From Reclinomonas americana ATCC 50394 (lineage: Eukaryota; Jakobida; Jakobea; Jakobida): a DNA stretch of 64,000 bases. The position numbers and the translations under genes were made by a program. A model generated the notes under the pieces. The model searched no databases. It saw nothing but the letters and a program-made list of their open reading frames with translations, and was not told the origin of the DNA. The stretch's first letter is position 1; every line of letters begins with the position of its first letter. The stretch spans positions 806,001 through 870,000 of the forward strand of contig PS015010.1 in the NCBI GenBank assembly GCA_048213135.1, read 5' to 3'. Shown here piece after piece: positions 35,850 to 44,672 of the stretch.

Positions 35850-35873
35850 AGCCTTAACAGGAGGGTTAAGGCT
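35850..35873 (-). terminator. Terminator of fbaA-accD
   Basis: The perfect stem AGCCTTAAC (35850-35858) / GTTAAGGCT (35865-35873) is followed on the minus strand by TTTTTTATTT. It separates accD from the ORF6N gene. Confidence 0.85.
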
Positions 35874-35895
35874 TCAAAAATATAGGTGACTGCGG

Positions 35896-36813
35896 TTAAC
35901 TTTTGAATAATAACAGCAGGCTGGTCATTTTTTGTTTGAGTTCTTTACGGTGAACGATAAAATCGAGGAAGCCGTGCTCCAGCAGGAACTCGCTGCGCTG
36001 GAAACCTTCCGGCAGGTCTTTTTTGATTGTTTCCTTGATCACCCTGGGGCCGGCAAAACCAATAAGGGCGCCGGGTTCGCCACAAATCACATCGCCGAGC
36101 ATGGCAAAAGATGCAGTGGTACCGCCAAAAGTAGGATCGGTACACAAAGAGATATAAGGAATTTTGGCATCGCTCAGTTGCGACAGCTTGCCCGATGTTT
36201 TGGCCAGCTGCATCAATGAAAAAGCGCTTTCCATCATCCTGGCTCCGCCGCTTTTATTGATGATCATGAAAGGAATGCGGTGTTCAATACAATAGTCGCA
36301 GGCCCTTGATATCTTTTCTCCCATCACACTGCCCAAACTGCCGCCGATGAATTCAAAATCCATACAGGCTACCACCAGGTCGTGGCCATTCACCTTACCA
36401 TGGGCTACCGTAATGGAGTCATGGATAGGGGTTTTGGCATAGGTCTCTTCCAGCCGCTGGGCATAGGGTTTAAGATCAACAAATCCCAGGAAGTCTTTGG
36501 AACGGATATTCTCAAAAAGTTCGGTGTATTCGTTGTTGTCAAACAGGATTTCGAAATAATCGTCGCTGCCTATACGGTGATGGTGGTCGCATTTGGGGCA
36601 AACAAAACTGTTCTCCTCCAGTTCGGCGATAGTGCAGGTGTATTTGCACGAAGGGCATTTCACCCACAGGCCTTCCGGGGCGTCTTTTTTATCTTTGGTA
36701 AGGGTAAGGATACCCTTCTTTTTTCTTTTGAACCACCTCGATTTTCCTTCTTCTATATTAGCTTCATCGCCGGTGAGGTTGGCATCAAAATCTTCTTCTT
36801 GTTTCTGGCTCAT
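35896..36813 (-). CDS. accD: Acetyl-CoA carboxylase carboxyltransferase subunit beta
   Basis: This 305-residue subunit transfers CO2 from biotin to acetyl-CoA in the first step of fatty acid synthesis. The N-terminal zinc ribbon reads CPSCKYTC ... [10 protein letters not shown]. The carboxyltransferase core includes [34 protein letters not shown] and [18 protein letters not shown] chose the ATG at 36813 over a TTG seven codons upstream. It follows fbaA in the same direction after 23 bases and shares a transcript with it. accA is not in the window. Confidence 0.95.
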   Translation of the reverse strand: MSQKQEEDFDANLTGDEANIEEGKSRWFKRKKKGILTLTKDKKDAPEGLWVKCPSCKYTCTIAELEENSFVCPKCDHHHRIGSDDYFEILFDNNEYTELFENIRSKDFLGFVDLKPYAQRLEETYAKTPIHDSITVAHGKVNGHDLVVACMDFEFIGGSLGSVMGEKISRACDYCIEHRIPFMIINKSGGARMMESAFSLMQLAKTSGKLSQLSDAKIPYISLCTDPTFGGTTASFAMLGDVICGEPGALIGFAGPRVIKETIKKDLPEGFQRSEFLLEHGFLDFIVHRKELKQKMTSLLLLFKS

Positions 36814-36836
36814 AGTTTGGAATGATGGTGACAAAT

Positions 36837-37904
36837 TTACGCGTTCCTGTTGATACAGTTCAGGTCTTCAAAAGCCACTTCAAGGCGTTTGGCAAAACTT
36901 TCCTCGCCCTTGCGTAACCATACCCTCGGATCGTAATATTTTTTATTGGGTTTGTCAGCTCCTTCAGGATTGCCCAGCTGGCCCTGGAGGTAAGCTTCAT
37001 TCTTTTTATAGTTGTTGAGTATACCTTCCCAGAAAGCCCATTGGAGGTCGGTATCGATATTCATCTTAATGGCACCATAACCAATCGCCTCGCGGATCTG
37101 GTGCTGGGGAGAACCGCTGCCGCCATGGAACACGAAATAAACAGGTTTAGGTCCCGTTTTCAGTTCTTTTTCAATATAATCCTGGCTGTTCTTCAGAATC
37201 TCAGGACGCAATTCCACGTTGCCGGGCTTATAAACGCCGTGAACGTTACCAAATGCCGCTGCCACGGTGAACATATTGCCTACTTTGCTCAGTTCGGTAT
37301 AGGCGTAAGCCACATGTTCCGGCTGTGTGTACAATTTATCATTTTCCACGTCACTGTTGTCAACACCGTCTTCTTCACCGCCGGTAACGCCGAGTTCAAT
37401 TTCGATGCTCATACCCAGCGGGGCCATACGTTTATAGAATTCAACAGAAGTAGCAATATTTTCAGCTATGGGTTCTTCGGAAAGATCAAGCATATGTGAG
37501 CTGTACAGCGGGCGACCTTTTTCCTTGTAAAACTGTTCTCCCGCATCGATCAGACCGCTAACCCAGGGCAGCCACTTTTTTGCTGCGTGGTCGGTATGCA
37601 GCACTACAGGAACACCATAATATTTAGCCACATTATGAATATGCAAAGCGCCGGAAACACCACCAGAAATATTGCCCTGCAACTGGTCATTGGGCATCCC
37701 TTTACCGGCAATGAACTGGGCTCCGCCGTTGGAAAACTGTACAATCACCGGAGAATTCACTTTAGCGGCGGTTTCCAGGGTGGCATTAATGGAGTTGGTA
37801 CCTATTGTATTGACAGCGGGTAAAGCGAAATTATTGTCTTTGGCATCGTTGTAAAGCGCTTCTAACTCGGCCCCGAAAAGGACGCCGGAACTGTATTTAC
37901 TCAT
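36837..37904 (-). CDS. fbaA: Class II fructose-bisphosphate aldolase
   Basis: This 355-residue zinc-dependent aldolase interconverts fructose 1,6-bisphosphate with two triose phosphates in glycolysis and gluconeogenesis. [17 protein letters not shown] carries zinc and catalytic residues, and HGGSGSP and [14 protein letters not shown] bind phosphate and substrate. The length matches the class IIa (Escherichia coli FbaA) type. It has a good -7 box 18 bases before the ATG and is followed by accD. Confidence 0.96.
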   Translation of the reverse strand: MSKYSSGVLFGAELEALYNDAKDNNFALPAVNTIGTNSINATLETAAKVNSPVIVQFSNGGAQFIAGKGMPNDQLQGNISGGVSGALHIHNVAKYYGVPVVLHTDHAAKKWLPWVSGLIDAGEQFYKEKGRPLYSSHMLDLSEEPIAENIATSVEFYKRMAPLGMSIEIELGVTGGEEDGVDNSDVENDKLYTQPEHVAYAYTELSKVGNMFTVAAAFGNVHGVYKPGNVELRPEILKNSQDYIEKELKTGPKPVYFVFHGGSGSPQHQIREAIGYGAIKMNIDTDLQWAFWEGILNNYKKNEAYLQGQLGNPEGADKPNKKYYDPRVWLRKGEESFAKRLEVAFEDLNCINRNA

Positions 37905-37922
37905 ATGGCTGTTTGTTTTTTA

Positions 37923-37930
37923 CAAATGTA
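37923..37930 (-). promoter_or_regulatory. Putative -7 box of fbaA-accD (TACATTTG)
   Basis: This is an exact TAnnTTTG match on the minus strand, 18 bases before the ATG. A family B phrase repeat lies immediately upstream, in the -33 region. Confidence 0.5.
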
Positions 37931-37935
37931 AGGAT

Positions 37936-37961
37936 CAATTACTAATTATGAATTACGAATG
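37936..37961. repeat. Intergenic phrase repeat, family B
   Basis: AATTACTAATTATGAATTAC is a run of the family B phrase. It overlaps the 3' end of the metal-receptor gene and the promoter region of fbaA. Confidence 0.55.
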
Positions 37962-38728
37962 CCCGGTTCTTCAAGAAGCTTTTTGAAATAGGCGGGAGCC
38001 CACTGCAGGCGGCTGCCATACCAGCTGAACATTTCGCCGTCAACCAGCATGATCCTGGTTTGTGGTAATTGTTCCTGAAGTTCATCAATGTGTTTTTGCC
38101 GGAAAGGGTAAGGTTCGGAAGAAAGCAGCAGCAGTTCGCAATCCCGGTTTTGCAGATCGGTCACAGAGATTTCGGGGTAACGGGAGCGGTCACTGAAAAT
38201 ATTATGAAAACCGCATCGCTGCAGCATATCATGGATAAAAGTATCGTGGCCGGCGGTCATATAAGGCTGGCGCCAGATAAGGTAGGCGGTTTTGAGGGCA
38301 ACGGACTGTTGGGGGATATCTTCAAATGCCAGTTGTATGCGGTGCCGCAATTGCTCCGCCTTCGTCTGTGTGCCTGTGAGTTCACCTATATCTGTGATCA
38401 TGCCCAACGCGTGGGGCAGCGTATGTATATCGCTTACCCATACCGGATAATCCCTTGCAAGATCTTCCACCTGTTCCTTTACATTTTCTTCCCTGTTGGC
38501 AATGATGAGATCGGGGCGGAGGGCATCAACCGCTTCTCTTTTCACTTGTTTGGTACCGCCTACGCGGGGCTTGGTCCTGAACCAGGCTTCGGGATGTATA
38601 CAGAACTTGGTGATGCCGGCAGTTGCGCCGTCAAGTTCCAGGTCATACAGTAATTCTGTCTGGGATGGCACCAGCGACACTATCCTGGAAGGAATATAAC
38701 CCAGTTCGGCTGTGGATTGCAGGATCAT
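37946..38728 (-). CDS. Helical backbone metal receptor (BtuF/FepB-like), no signal peptide
   Basis: This 260-residue protein matches the periplasmic-binding fold for corrinoids and iron complexes: RIVSLVPSQTELLYDLELDGATAGITKFC at the start, then LRPDLIIANREENVKEQVEDL. Typical members are exported, but this one starts MILQSTAELGYIPSRIVS with no hydrophobic signal segment. No BtuC or BtuD gene is in the window. It may act in the cytoplasm, for example in cobalamin handling, but that is speculation. A -7 box lies four bases before the ATG, so its mRNA is probably leaderless. Confidence 0.82.
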   Translation of the reverse strand: MILQSTAELGYIPSRIVSLVPSQTELLYDLELDGATAGITKFCIHPEAWFRTKPRVGGTKQVKREAVDALRPDLIIANREENVKEQVEDLARDYPVWVSDIHTLPHALGMITDIGELTGTQTKAEQLRHRIQLAFEDIPQQSVALKTAYLIWRQPYMTAGHDTFIHDMLQRCGFHNIFSDRSRYPEISVTDLQNRDCELLLLSSEPYPFRQKHIDELQEQLPQTRIMLVDGEMFSWYGSRLQWAPAYFKKLLEEPGIRNS

Positions 38729-38732
38729 GCGG

Positions 38733-38740
38733 CAAAATTA
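38733..38740 (-). promoter_or_regulatory. Putative -7 box (TAATTTTG), four bases from the start codon
   Basis: This is an exact TAnnTTTG match on the minus strand directly before the metal-receptor gene. A leaderless transcript is predicted. Confidence 0.5.
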
Positions 38741-38762
38741 GGCAGGGGAGGCTATAAATAAA

Positions 38763-38792
38763 AACTTCCATGAGCGTATGATCATGGAAGTT
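38763..38792. terminator. Bidirectional terminator-like hairpin
   Basis: The perfect 11-bp stem AACTTCCATGA (38763-38773) / TCATGGAAGTT (38782-38792) has T-runs on both sides. It would stop transcripts coming toward the metal-receptor promoter from either side. Confidence 0.65.
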
Positions 38793-39336
38793 AATTTTTT
38801 GACACAACCTAAGCACAAGGTGGTCTTTCAGGATTTGATTTTACTTTTCTTAAGGGGTTAAGTGTAAAAATTAAATCAAAAATGATTTTATCCTGGTTTC
38901 AGTGTTACGGGTTTTTCAGCTTTTTACAGCTAAGGAATTGGTTTTTTGGTTTTCAAGCCATCATCGCTTTTTACGGCATAGGCTAGAATAATGGACTTTG
39001 GTTTTTCGTCGGATAAATATGATCTTAAAACGATATTGGCTTTTAAAATAGAAGTTGACTGATATTGGATCGTTGGTGGTTCTTCACAAACATTGGATGT
39101 AATAACTTGGCTTTATCAGGATTCTTGGATAACGATTGATATTTGAAATCTTATCAATCAACTTCTGACACAAAGATGCGACAGGTTCGACTGCCGGGCA
39201 AGAGCGATATTGCTCTTTTTTGGGGCTGTAGTAATTACTGGCAGAGTCGTATATATTCAGAAAAATGACCCGGGTTCTTCCGTAGTACGATATCGTAAAA
39301 ATACGTAGAACAGCCCTGCGGCTTGTACGATGAACT
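38793..39336. other. Gene-free stretch of about 540 bases
   Basis: No credible gene is seen. Short open frames in both directions lack any family pattern. A 14-bp inverted repeat with one mismatch (AGAAGTTGACTGAT at 39050-39063, ATCAATCAACTTCT at 39153-39166) spans about 90 bases. The stretch may be a decayed gene or element, but nothing allows a name. Confidence 0.45.
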
Positions 39337-39368
39337 AAAAATGCCGCTTCAGGAGAATGCGGCATTTT
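39337..39368 (-). terminator. Terminator of the cystathionine beta-synthase gene
   Basis: The perfect 10-bp stem AAAATGCCGC (39337-39346) / GCGGCATTTT (39359-39368) lies 33 bases after the stop codon. On the minus strand it ends in TTTT. Confidence 0.8.
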
Positions 39369-39401
39369 ATTGATTATGAGTATTTTGTGTTTTTCTGTCT
39401 T

Positions 39402-40757
39402 TTACTTGGACAGGCTCTGGATAATGTCATATTTTGTTACAATATGGAAAGACCCGCTGTCGTCCCTGCTCAGCACTGCACCATTCTCTTTGGTGATAAA
39501 AGAGCTTAAACGCTCAACCGGTGTATCAAAAGCCACTTCGGGGTAGGCTTTTTCCATCACATTCCCGATGGGTTGCGCTTTAATGTCCGCGTCAGCCAGT
39601 ATTTTATTGAACAGCCCGCTTTCAGATATGGCGCCCACATTGCTGCCATTGTCAATTACAGGAATATTCTCAATGTCGTATTTCTTCATCAGCGCAATCG
39701 CATCCATTACAGTCTGGTCGGGCGTTACAGTGATGAGTTTTTTAGAACCACGTCCACTAATCACATCCCGGAAGGTCTTCACATCCAGGAAACCCCTTTC
39801 CAGCATCCATTCGTCGTTATACACTTTACCTACATAGCGGCTGCCATGGTCATGGAAAATACATACAACCACATCACCTTCTTTCAGGCTGTCTTTCAGT
39901 TGCAGTAAACCCTGCAAACAGCTGCCGGCACTGTATCCGCAGAACATGCCTTCTTCCTTGGCAATACGGCGGGCCATAACGGCGCCATCTTTATCGGTCA
40001 CTTTTTCAAACTTATCGATGTATTGCATATCGTAGTTCTCCGGCACAAAATCTTCGCCGAAGCCTTCACTGATATAGGGATACACTTCCTTCTGATCCAA
40101 TTCGCCGGTCTCGAAATATTTTTTCAGGAGGGAGCCATAACTGTCAATGGCCCACACTTTAATGTTTGGATTTTTTTCTTTCAGGTATTTGCCGGTGCCA
40201 ATGATGGTACCGCCGGTGCCGGTAGCAACCACCAGGTGGGTCACCTTGCCTTCGGTCTGCTCCCATATTTCGGGGCCGGTTTGTTCGTAATGCGCCAGCC
40301 TGTTGGCCAGGTTATCATATTGATTCACATACCAGCTGTTGGGCACTTCGGTGGCCAGGCGTTTGGAAACAGAGTAGTAACTGCGGGGATCTTCGGGTTC
40401 CACATTGGTAGGGCAAACGATCACTTCAGCGCCTACAGCTTTCAGGATGTCGGCCTTTTCTTTTGACTGTTTATCAGTAGTGGTGAAAATGCATTTGTAT
40501 CCTTTTACACAGGCGGCCAGGGCCAGTCCCATACCGGTATTACCGCTGGTGCCTTCAATGATGGTGCCGCCGGGTTTTATCTTGCCTTCCTGTTCGGCCA
40601 CTTCCAGCATTTTAAGGGCCATACGGTCTTTAATGGAGTTGCCGGGATTGAAGTATTCTACCTTGGCCAGTACAGTGCAGGGCAGGTTTTTGGTGATCTT
40701 GTTCAGTTGAATGAGCGGGGTATTACCGATCGTTTCTAAGATATTATTGAGCCACAT
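39402..40757 (-). CDS. Cystathionine beta-synthase (PLP enzyme with C-terminal CBS pair)
   Basis: This 451-residue protein has an N-terminal fold-type II PLP domain (residues 1 to about 325). NPGNSIKDRMAL contains the PLP lysine, EGTSGNTGMGLA the asparagine/phosphate loop and GTGGTIIGTGKYL the second phosphate loop. Two CBS motifs follow (about 335-451), which can bind adenosyl ligands. It condenses serine with homocysteine to cystathionine; cysteine synthase activity is the main alternative, but those enzymes lack the CBS pair. The ATG at 40757 gives the usual MWLNNILETIGNTPL; an in-frame ATG three codons earlier is also possible. Confidence 0.9.
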   Translation of the reverse strand: MWLNNILETIGNTPLIQLNKITKNLPCTVLAKVEYFNPGNSIKDRMALKMLEVAEQEGKIKPGGTIIEGTSGNTGMGLALAACVKGYKCIFTTTDKQSKEKADILKAVGAEVIVCPTNVEPEDPRSYYSVSKRLATEVPNSWYVNQYDNLANRLAHYEQTGPEIWEQTEGKVTHLVVATGTGGTIIGTGKYLKEKNPNIKVWAIDSYGSLLKKYFETGELDQKEVYPYISEGFGEDFVPENYDMQYIDKFEKVTDKDGAVMARRIAKEEGMFCGYSAGSCLQGLLQLKDSLKEGDVVVCIFHDHGSRYVGKVYNDEWMLERGFLDVKTFRDVISGRGSKKLITVTPDQTVMDAIALMKKYDIENIPVIDNGSNVGAISESGLFNKILADADIKAQPIGNVMEKAYPEVAFDTPVERLSSFITKENGAVLSRDDSGSFHIVTKYDIIQSLSK

Positions 40758-40773
40758 AGCATGCATTTTGGCG

Positions 40774-40781
40774 CAAAGGTA
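40774..40781 (-). promoter_or_regulatory. Putative -7 box (TACCTTTG) of the cystathionine beta-synthase gene
   Basis: This is an exact TAnnTTTG match on the minus strand, 7 bases before the first ATG (40766) and 16 before the second (40757). Confidence 0.45.
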
Positions 40782-40873
40782 CTGATTTGCACTGAGCCCT
40801 CCTCGGGCAACTGAAAGTTATGATGGCACGATTACTGCCTGACAGCTGTTGCTGATCATACTAAATCTGCATT

Positions 40874-41791
40874 ATGAAAAATATCCTCTGCATGGCGCTG
40901 TTTACCCTTTTCAGTCTGAACCTGGCGGCACAACCCGCAATTGACCTGTTGCGGGAGACGGCTCCGCACTATATTTCAGAAAACGATCTCGCTTCCATCA
41001 ACGATAACCGCGACAGCCTTTCGTATGCCCTCATTGCGGGGGGCAGCAGGGGCATTGGTTTCGCGATAGCCGAAGCGCTGGCCCGCCGGGGTTATAACCT
41101 GGTGCTTGTTGCCCGTGGCATGCCTTCGTTACAGAAAGCAATGGATACGCTGGAGGCCGCTTATGGGGTGAAAGTGGAGATACTGTCATTTGACCTGAGC
41201 AAAGAAGAAAGCGCCCCGGCCATTGGCGAGTGGTGCAGGCAACGTAACCTGAAACTGAAGATGCTGTGCAACGTGGCCGGGTTAGGAGGTGATGAGGATT
41301 ACCTGCAGTTGTCGCTGGACAGTGTGCGGTATATGGTGCGGCTCAACGTGGAATCCTGTATGGCCATGAGTATGGAGCTGCTGCCGTTACTGGAAAAGAA
41401 TGCGCCGGCTTATATCCTCAACGTGGCCAGCATGGCGGGTTTTGCGCCGATACCTTCCAAGAATGTGTATTCGGCCACCAAATCGGCGGTACTGTTTTTC
41501 AGTTATTCTTTACGTTACCAGTTAAAGAAAAAACACGTCAGCGTGAGTTGCCTGGCTCCCGGACCGGTATATACAAAGCCCTCCATCGAAAAAACAACGA
41601 AAGAGCGGTTGGGCTGGATTGGTGACCAGATGGCGGTGAAGCCGGCCAGGGTGGGAGAGATAGCGGTGAAGAAAACACTCCGGAAAAAAATGATCATTGT
41701 ACCGGGAAAGATTGCCGGGTTTTTATCGGGTGTGTTGAGAATATTACCCAAACGATGGGCGGCAGGTATCTACGGTCGCCTGGGCGGTTAA
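40874..41791 (+). CDS. SDR family oxidoreductase with an N-terminal signal peptide
   Basis: This 305-residue protein has a classical short-chain dehydrogenase core. The dinucleotide loop is IAGGSRGIGFAIAEAL (about residues 55-70), CNVAGLGG matches the NNAG position, and the catalytic Ser and YSATK motif follow. In front is an export signal, MKNILCMALFTLFSLNLAAQ, with the standard Bacteroidota cleavage context, then about 30 residues before the SDR fold. Export of a pyridine-nucleotide enzyme is unusual because cofactor is not expected outside the cytoplasm. The segment could instead be a membrane anchor, as in 17-beta-HSD12-like SDRs. Substrate is unknown. Confidence 0.85.
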   Translation: MKNILCMALFTLFSLNLAAQPAIDLLRETAPHYISENDLASINDNRDSLSYALIAGGSRGIGFAIAEALARRGYNLVLVARGMPSLQKAMDTLEAAYGVKVEILSFDLSKEESAPAIGEWCRQRNLKLKMLCNVAGLGGDEDYLQLSLDSVRYMVRLNVESCMAMSMELLPLLEKNAPAYILNVASMAGFAPIPSKNVYSATKSAVLFFSYSLRYQLKKKHVSVSCLAPGPVYTKPSIEKTTKERLGWIGDQMAVKPARVGEIAVKKTLRKKMIIVPGKIAGFLSGVLRILPKRWAAGIYGRLGG

Positions 41792-41987
41792 TAAAATGTT
41801 GAAAAGATCGAAAAGATTCTACAAGAAGATAGTAGGTATTTCTACGTAGTATCTGCTATCAGTGAACTATCTTCATATTACATCTAAGATCTGTATCCTC
41901 TGAACCTGATCCTATATCATTTGAAAGACTAAACCTCCGGGACGTAACAAACGGCCGTTTTACCGGCTCACTTGTAAACGCACTTTT

Positions 41988-42018
41988 TAGGCCTTCCGCA
42001 AGGGAGGCCTATTTTTTA
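41988..42018 (+). terminator. Terminator-like hairpin at the 3' end of the S41 protease gene
   Basis: The stem TAGGCCTTCC (41988-41997) / GGGAGGCCTA (42002-42011), with one T-G pair and loop GCAA, is followed on the plus strand by seven T residues. The right arm covers the stop codon of the minus-strand protease gene. The T-run fits termination of plus-strand transcripts from the SDR gene. Confidence 0.6.
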
Positions 42019-43601
42019 TTGAGGATCTCAAGCGACCGGGTAATGGCCGGGTCGGCAGCGTTCAGCACTTCATACAATCCTTCATAACGCCAGAGCATAC
42101 GGGCAAGCGACGACCTGATATTGGTAATGAGGTCATTTTTTTCTTTTGCGCCCACAGTGGCCAGGCTGATGGAATCCTTTGCCGCGGCTGCTGTAAAGCT
42201 TTTCCAGTTGTCTTCTGTAAACGAGAATTGTTTGATGAAATCCGACGGCTGGCTGTATTTCAGCAGTTCATCGCGGTGCTGCAGGTAGAAATTATAGGTG
42301 AACACACCAATGGTGCCTTTGCTGTACAGTTTCGAACTGGCGGAACTGAAGCCCGTGGTGTCGAGCGCCACAAATACATCCGGTGTAATACCGCCACCAC
42401 CATAAACGATCTTACCGGCGTTGGTCTTGAACAGTTTGGTGGTATCGTTGTGAATAGAGTCGGCGGATTGTGTTTCGCCATCGAGGTAACGGTTGGCGAT
42501 CTCGTTGTAATAAGCTTTTCCGCCTTTATCGTAAGGGCGTTGTATGCTCCTGCCAATGGGTGTGAAATAACGGGCAATGGTCAGCCGCAGGGCGCTGCCA
42601 TCGCTAAGGTCGTATTGTTCCTGTACCAGGCCTTTGCCGAAGGAGCGGCGGCCTACAACAGTAGCCCTGTCCCAGTCCTGCAATGCGCCGATAAGAATTT
42701 CACTGGCGCTGGCAGTGCCTTCATCGGCCAGCACAATCAGCTGCCCGTCTTCAAACTGGCCCAGCCTGCGGCAGCGGTATTCCTTGCGTTTGCTGTGTTT
42801 GCCCTCGGTATAGGTAATGAGTTTATCGTCGCTCAGGAATTCATCGGCAATCTCAATGGCTTCGTCCAGTATACCGCCGCCATTGCCCCGCAGGTCGAGG
42901 ATCAGTTTGGCGAGTCCCTGCTTTTTCAATGCCGTCAGCGCTTCCATGAATTCCCGGTAGGTCTGCGAACTGAATTTATTAAGACGGATATAGCCGGATT
43001 GTTTGTCGATCATATAGCTGGCGTCCACGCTGCTCACGGGTATTACGTCGCGGGTAACGCTGAGCACCTGTTGTTTGCCATTGCGGAGAACGGTTACATT
43101 CACTTTGGTTCCCCTGTCGCCCCGCAGCAGTTTACGGTATGTTTCTACCGGCAGTTTCTTACCTGCCACCAGGCTGTCGTTCACTTTCAGCAGTTTATCG
43201 CCGGTGATCAGTCCTGCTTTGAAGCTGGGACCGTCTTTCAGCACATTGGTTACATTGAGGGTATCATCAAAAATATTGTACTCTACACCTATGCCGAAGA
43301 ATTTACCGGCCAGGTCTTCATTTACTTCATCCAGTTCCTCTGCGGGAATGAATACGGAATGAGGGTCGAGGCGGGAAAGGATGGCCTGTATGGCGGTATC
43401 GGCCAGGCTGTCGATCTTCACTTCATCTACATACCTGTTTTCGATCAGGTCCATGATCTCCTGTATGGGCCTGCGTTTTTCGGTATGGAAGAAATTCCTG
43501 CCGGGCATATTGTCCCGCATTTTATAGCCGAAAAACATACCTGCGATAAGCGTAATGCTGAAAAGCAGGGGCAGCCAGACCTGTATCTTTTTGTTATTCA
43601 T
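42009..43601 (-). CDS. C-terminal processing peptidase (S41 family)
   Basis: This 530-residue protein has one N-terminal membrane helix (WLPLLFSITLIAGMFFGY). A PDZ domain follows around residues 80-170 (GIGVEYNIFDDTLNVTNVLKDGPSFKAGL), then the S41 catalytic domain. The likely catalytic Ser298 is in EGTASASEI and Lys323 in SFGKGLVQ, 25 residues apart as in CtpA and Tsp. About 130 C-terminal residues follow. It should cut protein C-termini in the periplasm. The ATG at 43601 was chosen because it opens the membrane anchor. It is divergent from the sugar-kinase gene. Confidence 0.92.
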   Translation of the reverse strand: MNNKKIQVWLPLLFSITLIAGMFFGYKMRDNMPGRNFFHTEKRRPIQEIMDLIENRYVDEVKIDSLADTAIQAILSRLDPHSVFIPAEELDEVNEDLAGKFFGIGVEYNIFDDTLNVTNVLKDGPSFKAGLITGDKLLKVNDSLVAGKKLPVETYRKLLRGDRGTKVNVTVLRNGKQQVLSVTRDVIPVSSVDASYMIDKQSGYIRLNKFSSQTYREFMEALTALKKQGLAKLILDLRGNGGGILDEAIEIADEFLSDDKLITYTEGKHSKRKEYRCRRLGQFEDGQLIVLADEGTASASEILIGALQDWDRATVVGRRSFGKGLVQEQYDLSDGSALRLTIARYFTPIGRSIQRPYDKGGKAYYNEIANRYLDGETQSADSIHNDTTKLFKTNAGKIVYGGGGITPDVFVALDTTGFSSASSKLYSKGTIGVFTYNFYLQHRDELLKYSQPSDFIKQFSFTEDNWKSFTAAAAKDSISLATVGAKEKNDLITNIRSSLARMLWRYEGLYEVLNAADPAITRSLEILNKK

Positions 43602-43613
43602 TCCACGAAGATA

Positions 43614-43790
43614 ATGTGACAATACGAGAATGTGCGAATGTGCAGCTATGCAAACAGGTGATAGCAGCTTAATCCTGGGAACGGCCAGGTGATGACAAAA
43701 TTTTCACATTTGTACATTTCAATTTGCATATTTGAACATTCGCATACCTGCATATCCAAAACTCCTCTTTTAATTTTGACTTCTCAATCC
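43614..43790. repeat. Phrase repeats, families C and A, in a divergent gap
   Basis: Positions 43614-43658 carry AGAATGTGCGAATGTGC (family C). Positions 43700-43760 carry TTTCACATTTGTAC, CAATTTGCATATTTG and ACATTCGCATAC, family C in the opposite orientation. Family A (TTTTAATTTTGAC) follows at about 43766-43785. The two orientations of family C form a loose inverted repeat around a 40-base centre. Confidence 0.6.
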
Positions 43791-43829
43791 GGCACACTAC
43801 CTTCAACCTGTAATCCTCAAACAACAGAA

Positions 43830-44672
43830 ATGGCTATCCGGTTAATTGCAGACAGTGGTTCCACCAAGGCGGAATGGTGCCTGATCAATGGCAAAACAAA
43901 GAAGACCTTCATTACACAGGGCCTCAGCCCTTATTTCCTTTCCGCGGAACAGATTGAATACATCATGCAGCATGAATTGCGGAACAAAATGAAGAAAGGG
44001 GTGGAGCCGGAAGAAGTGTTTTTCTATGGCACCGGCTGCAGCAATCCCGATAATGTAAAACTGGTGCGCAAAGCCATCCAAAGGGTTTTTCCCGAGGCGG
44101 AAGTAAGCGTGGACCACGACCTCATGGGCGCCGCCAAAGCCCTTTGTGGCAACGAAAAAGGCGTGGCCTGTATTTTGGGTACCGGGTCTAATTCCTGTTA
44201 TTACAACGGCAAGCGCATTATGAAGAACAGTCCCGGCCTGGGATATGTACTCGGCGATGAAGGCAGCGGCGCTTATATGGGCAAAAAAGTGATCCAGTAT
44301 TTCCTGTACAATACTTTTGATGCCGACCTGATGGACCGTTTCAAAGCCAAGTTCAACACCAACAGCGACGAAATATTGTCGGCCGTGTATAAAAAGCCAT
44401 TGCCCAACCGTTACCTCGCTTCCTATGCGATCTTCCTGTCGGAGAACCGGGGGCATTATATGATCGAGAACATTATTGAGGACAGCCTGAACGATTTTTT
44501 CTTCAATCACATTTACAAATACCGGGAAAGCTGGACCATGCCTATTAATTTTACAGGCAGCGTGGCCTACGGCTTCCGCGATGTATTAAAAGACCTTTGC
44601 CACGCATATGAACTGCAACTGGGCAAAGTGATCAAAAAACCTATGGACGGGCTGGTGAAGTTTCATAGTTAA
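43830..44672 (+). CDS. BadF/BadG-type sugar kinase, probable N-acetylglucosamine/N-acetylmuramic acid kinase
   Basis: This 280-residue protein has the ASKHA-kinase fold: phosphate-1 loop IADSGSTKAEWCL at the start, FYGTGCSNPD near residue 65, and ILGTGSNSCYYNG near residue 115. This matches the BadF/BadG/BcrA/BcrD ATPase family, which includes GlcNAc kinases and the MurNAc/GlcNAc kinase MurK. murQ follows 144 bases later, which favours a role in phosphorylating cell-wall amino sugars for recycling. That is an inference from context. The ATG at 43830 gives the family start; the open frame before it consists of phrase repeats. Confidence 0.85.
   Translation: MAIRLIADSGSTKAEWCLINGKTKKTFITQGLSPYFLSAEQIEYIMQHELRNKMKKGVEPEEVFFYGTGCSNPDNVKLVRKAIQRVFPEAEVSVDHDLMGAAKALCGNEKGVACILGTGSNSCYYNGKRIMKNSPGLGYVLGDEGSGAYMGKKVIQYFLYNTFDADLMDRFKAKFNTNSDEILSAVYKKPLPNRYLASYAIFLSENRGHYMIENIIEDSLNDFFFNHIYKYRESWTMPINFTGSVAYGFRDVLKDLCHAYELQLGKVIKKPMDGLVKFHS

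Noticed and set aside
39180-39200. GGTTCGACT resembling a tRNA T-arm
   Set aside because: No matching acceptor, D-arm or anticodon arm can be folded around it.
39084-39365. 93-codon minus-strand frame between two terminators
   Set aside because: No family pattern. Its first codons lie inside the terminator stem of the neighbouring gene.
42228-43619. 463-residue open frame antisense to the S41 protease gene
   Set aside because: The minus-strand frame has complete PDZ and S41 motifs. The antisense frame is long only because the real gene avoids certain codons.
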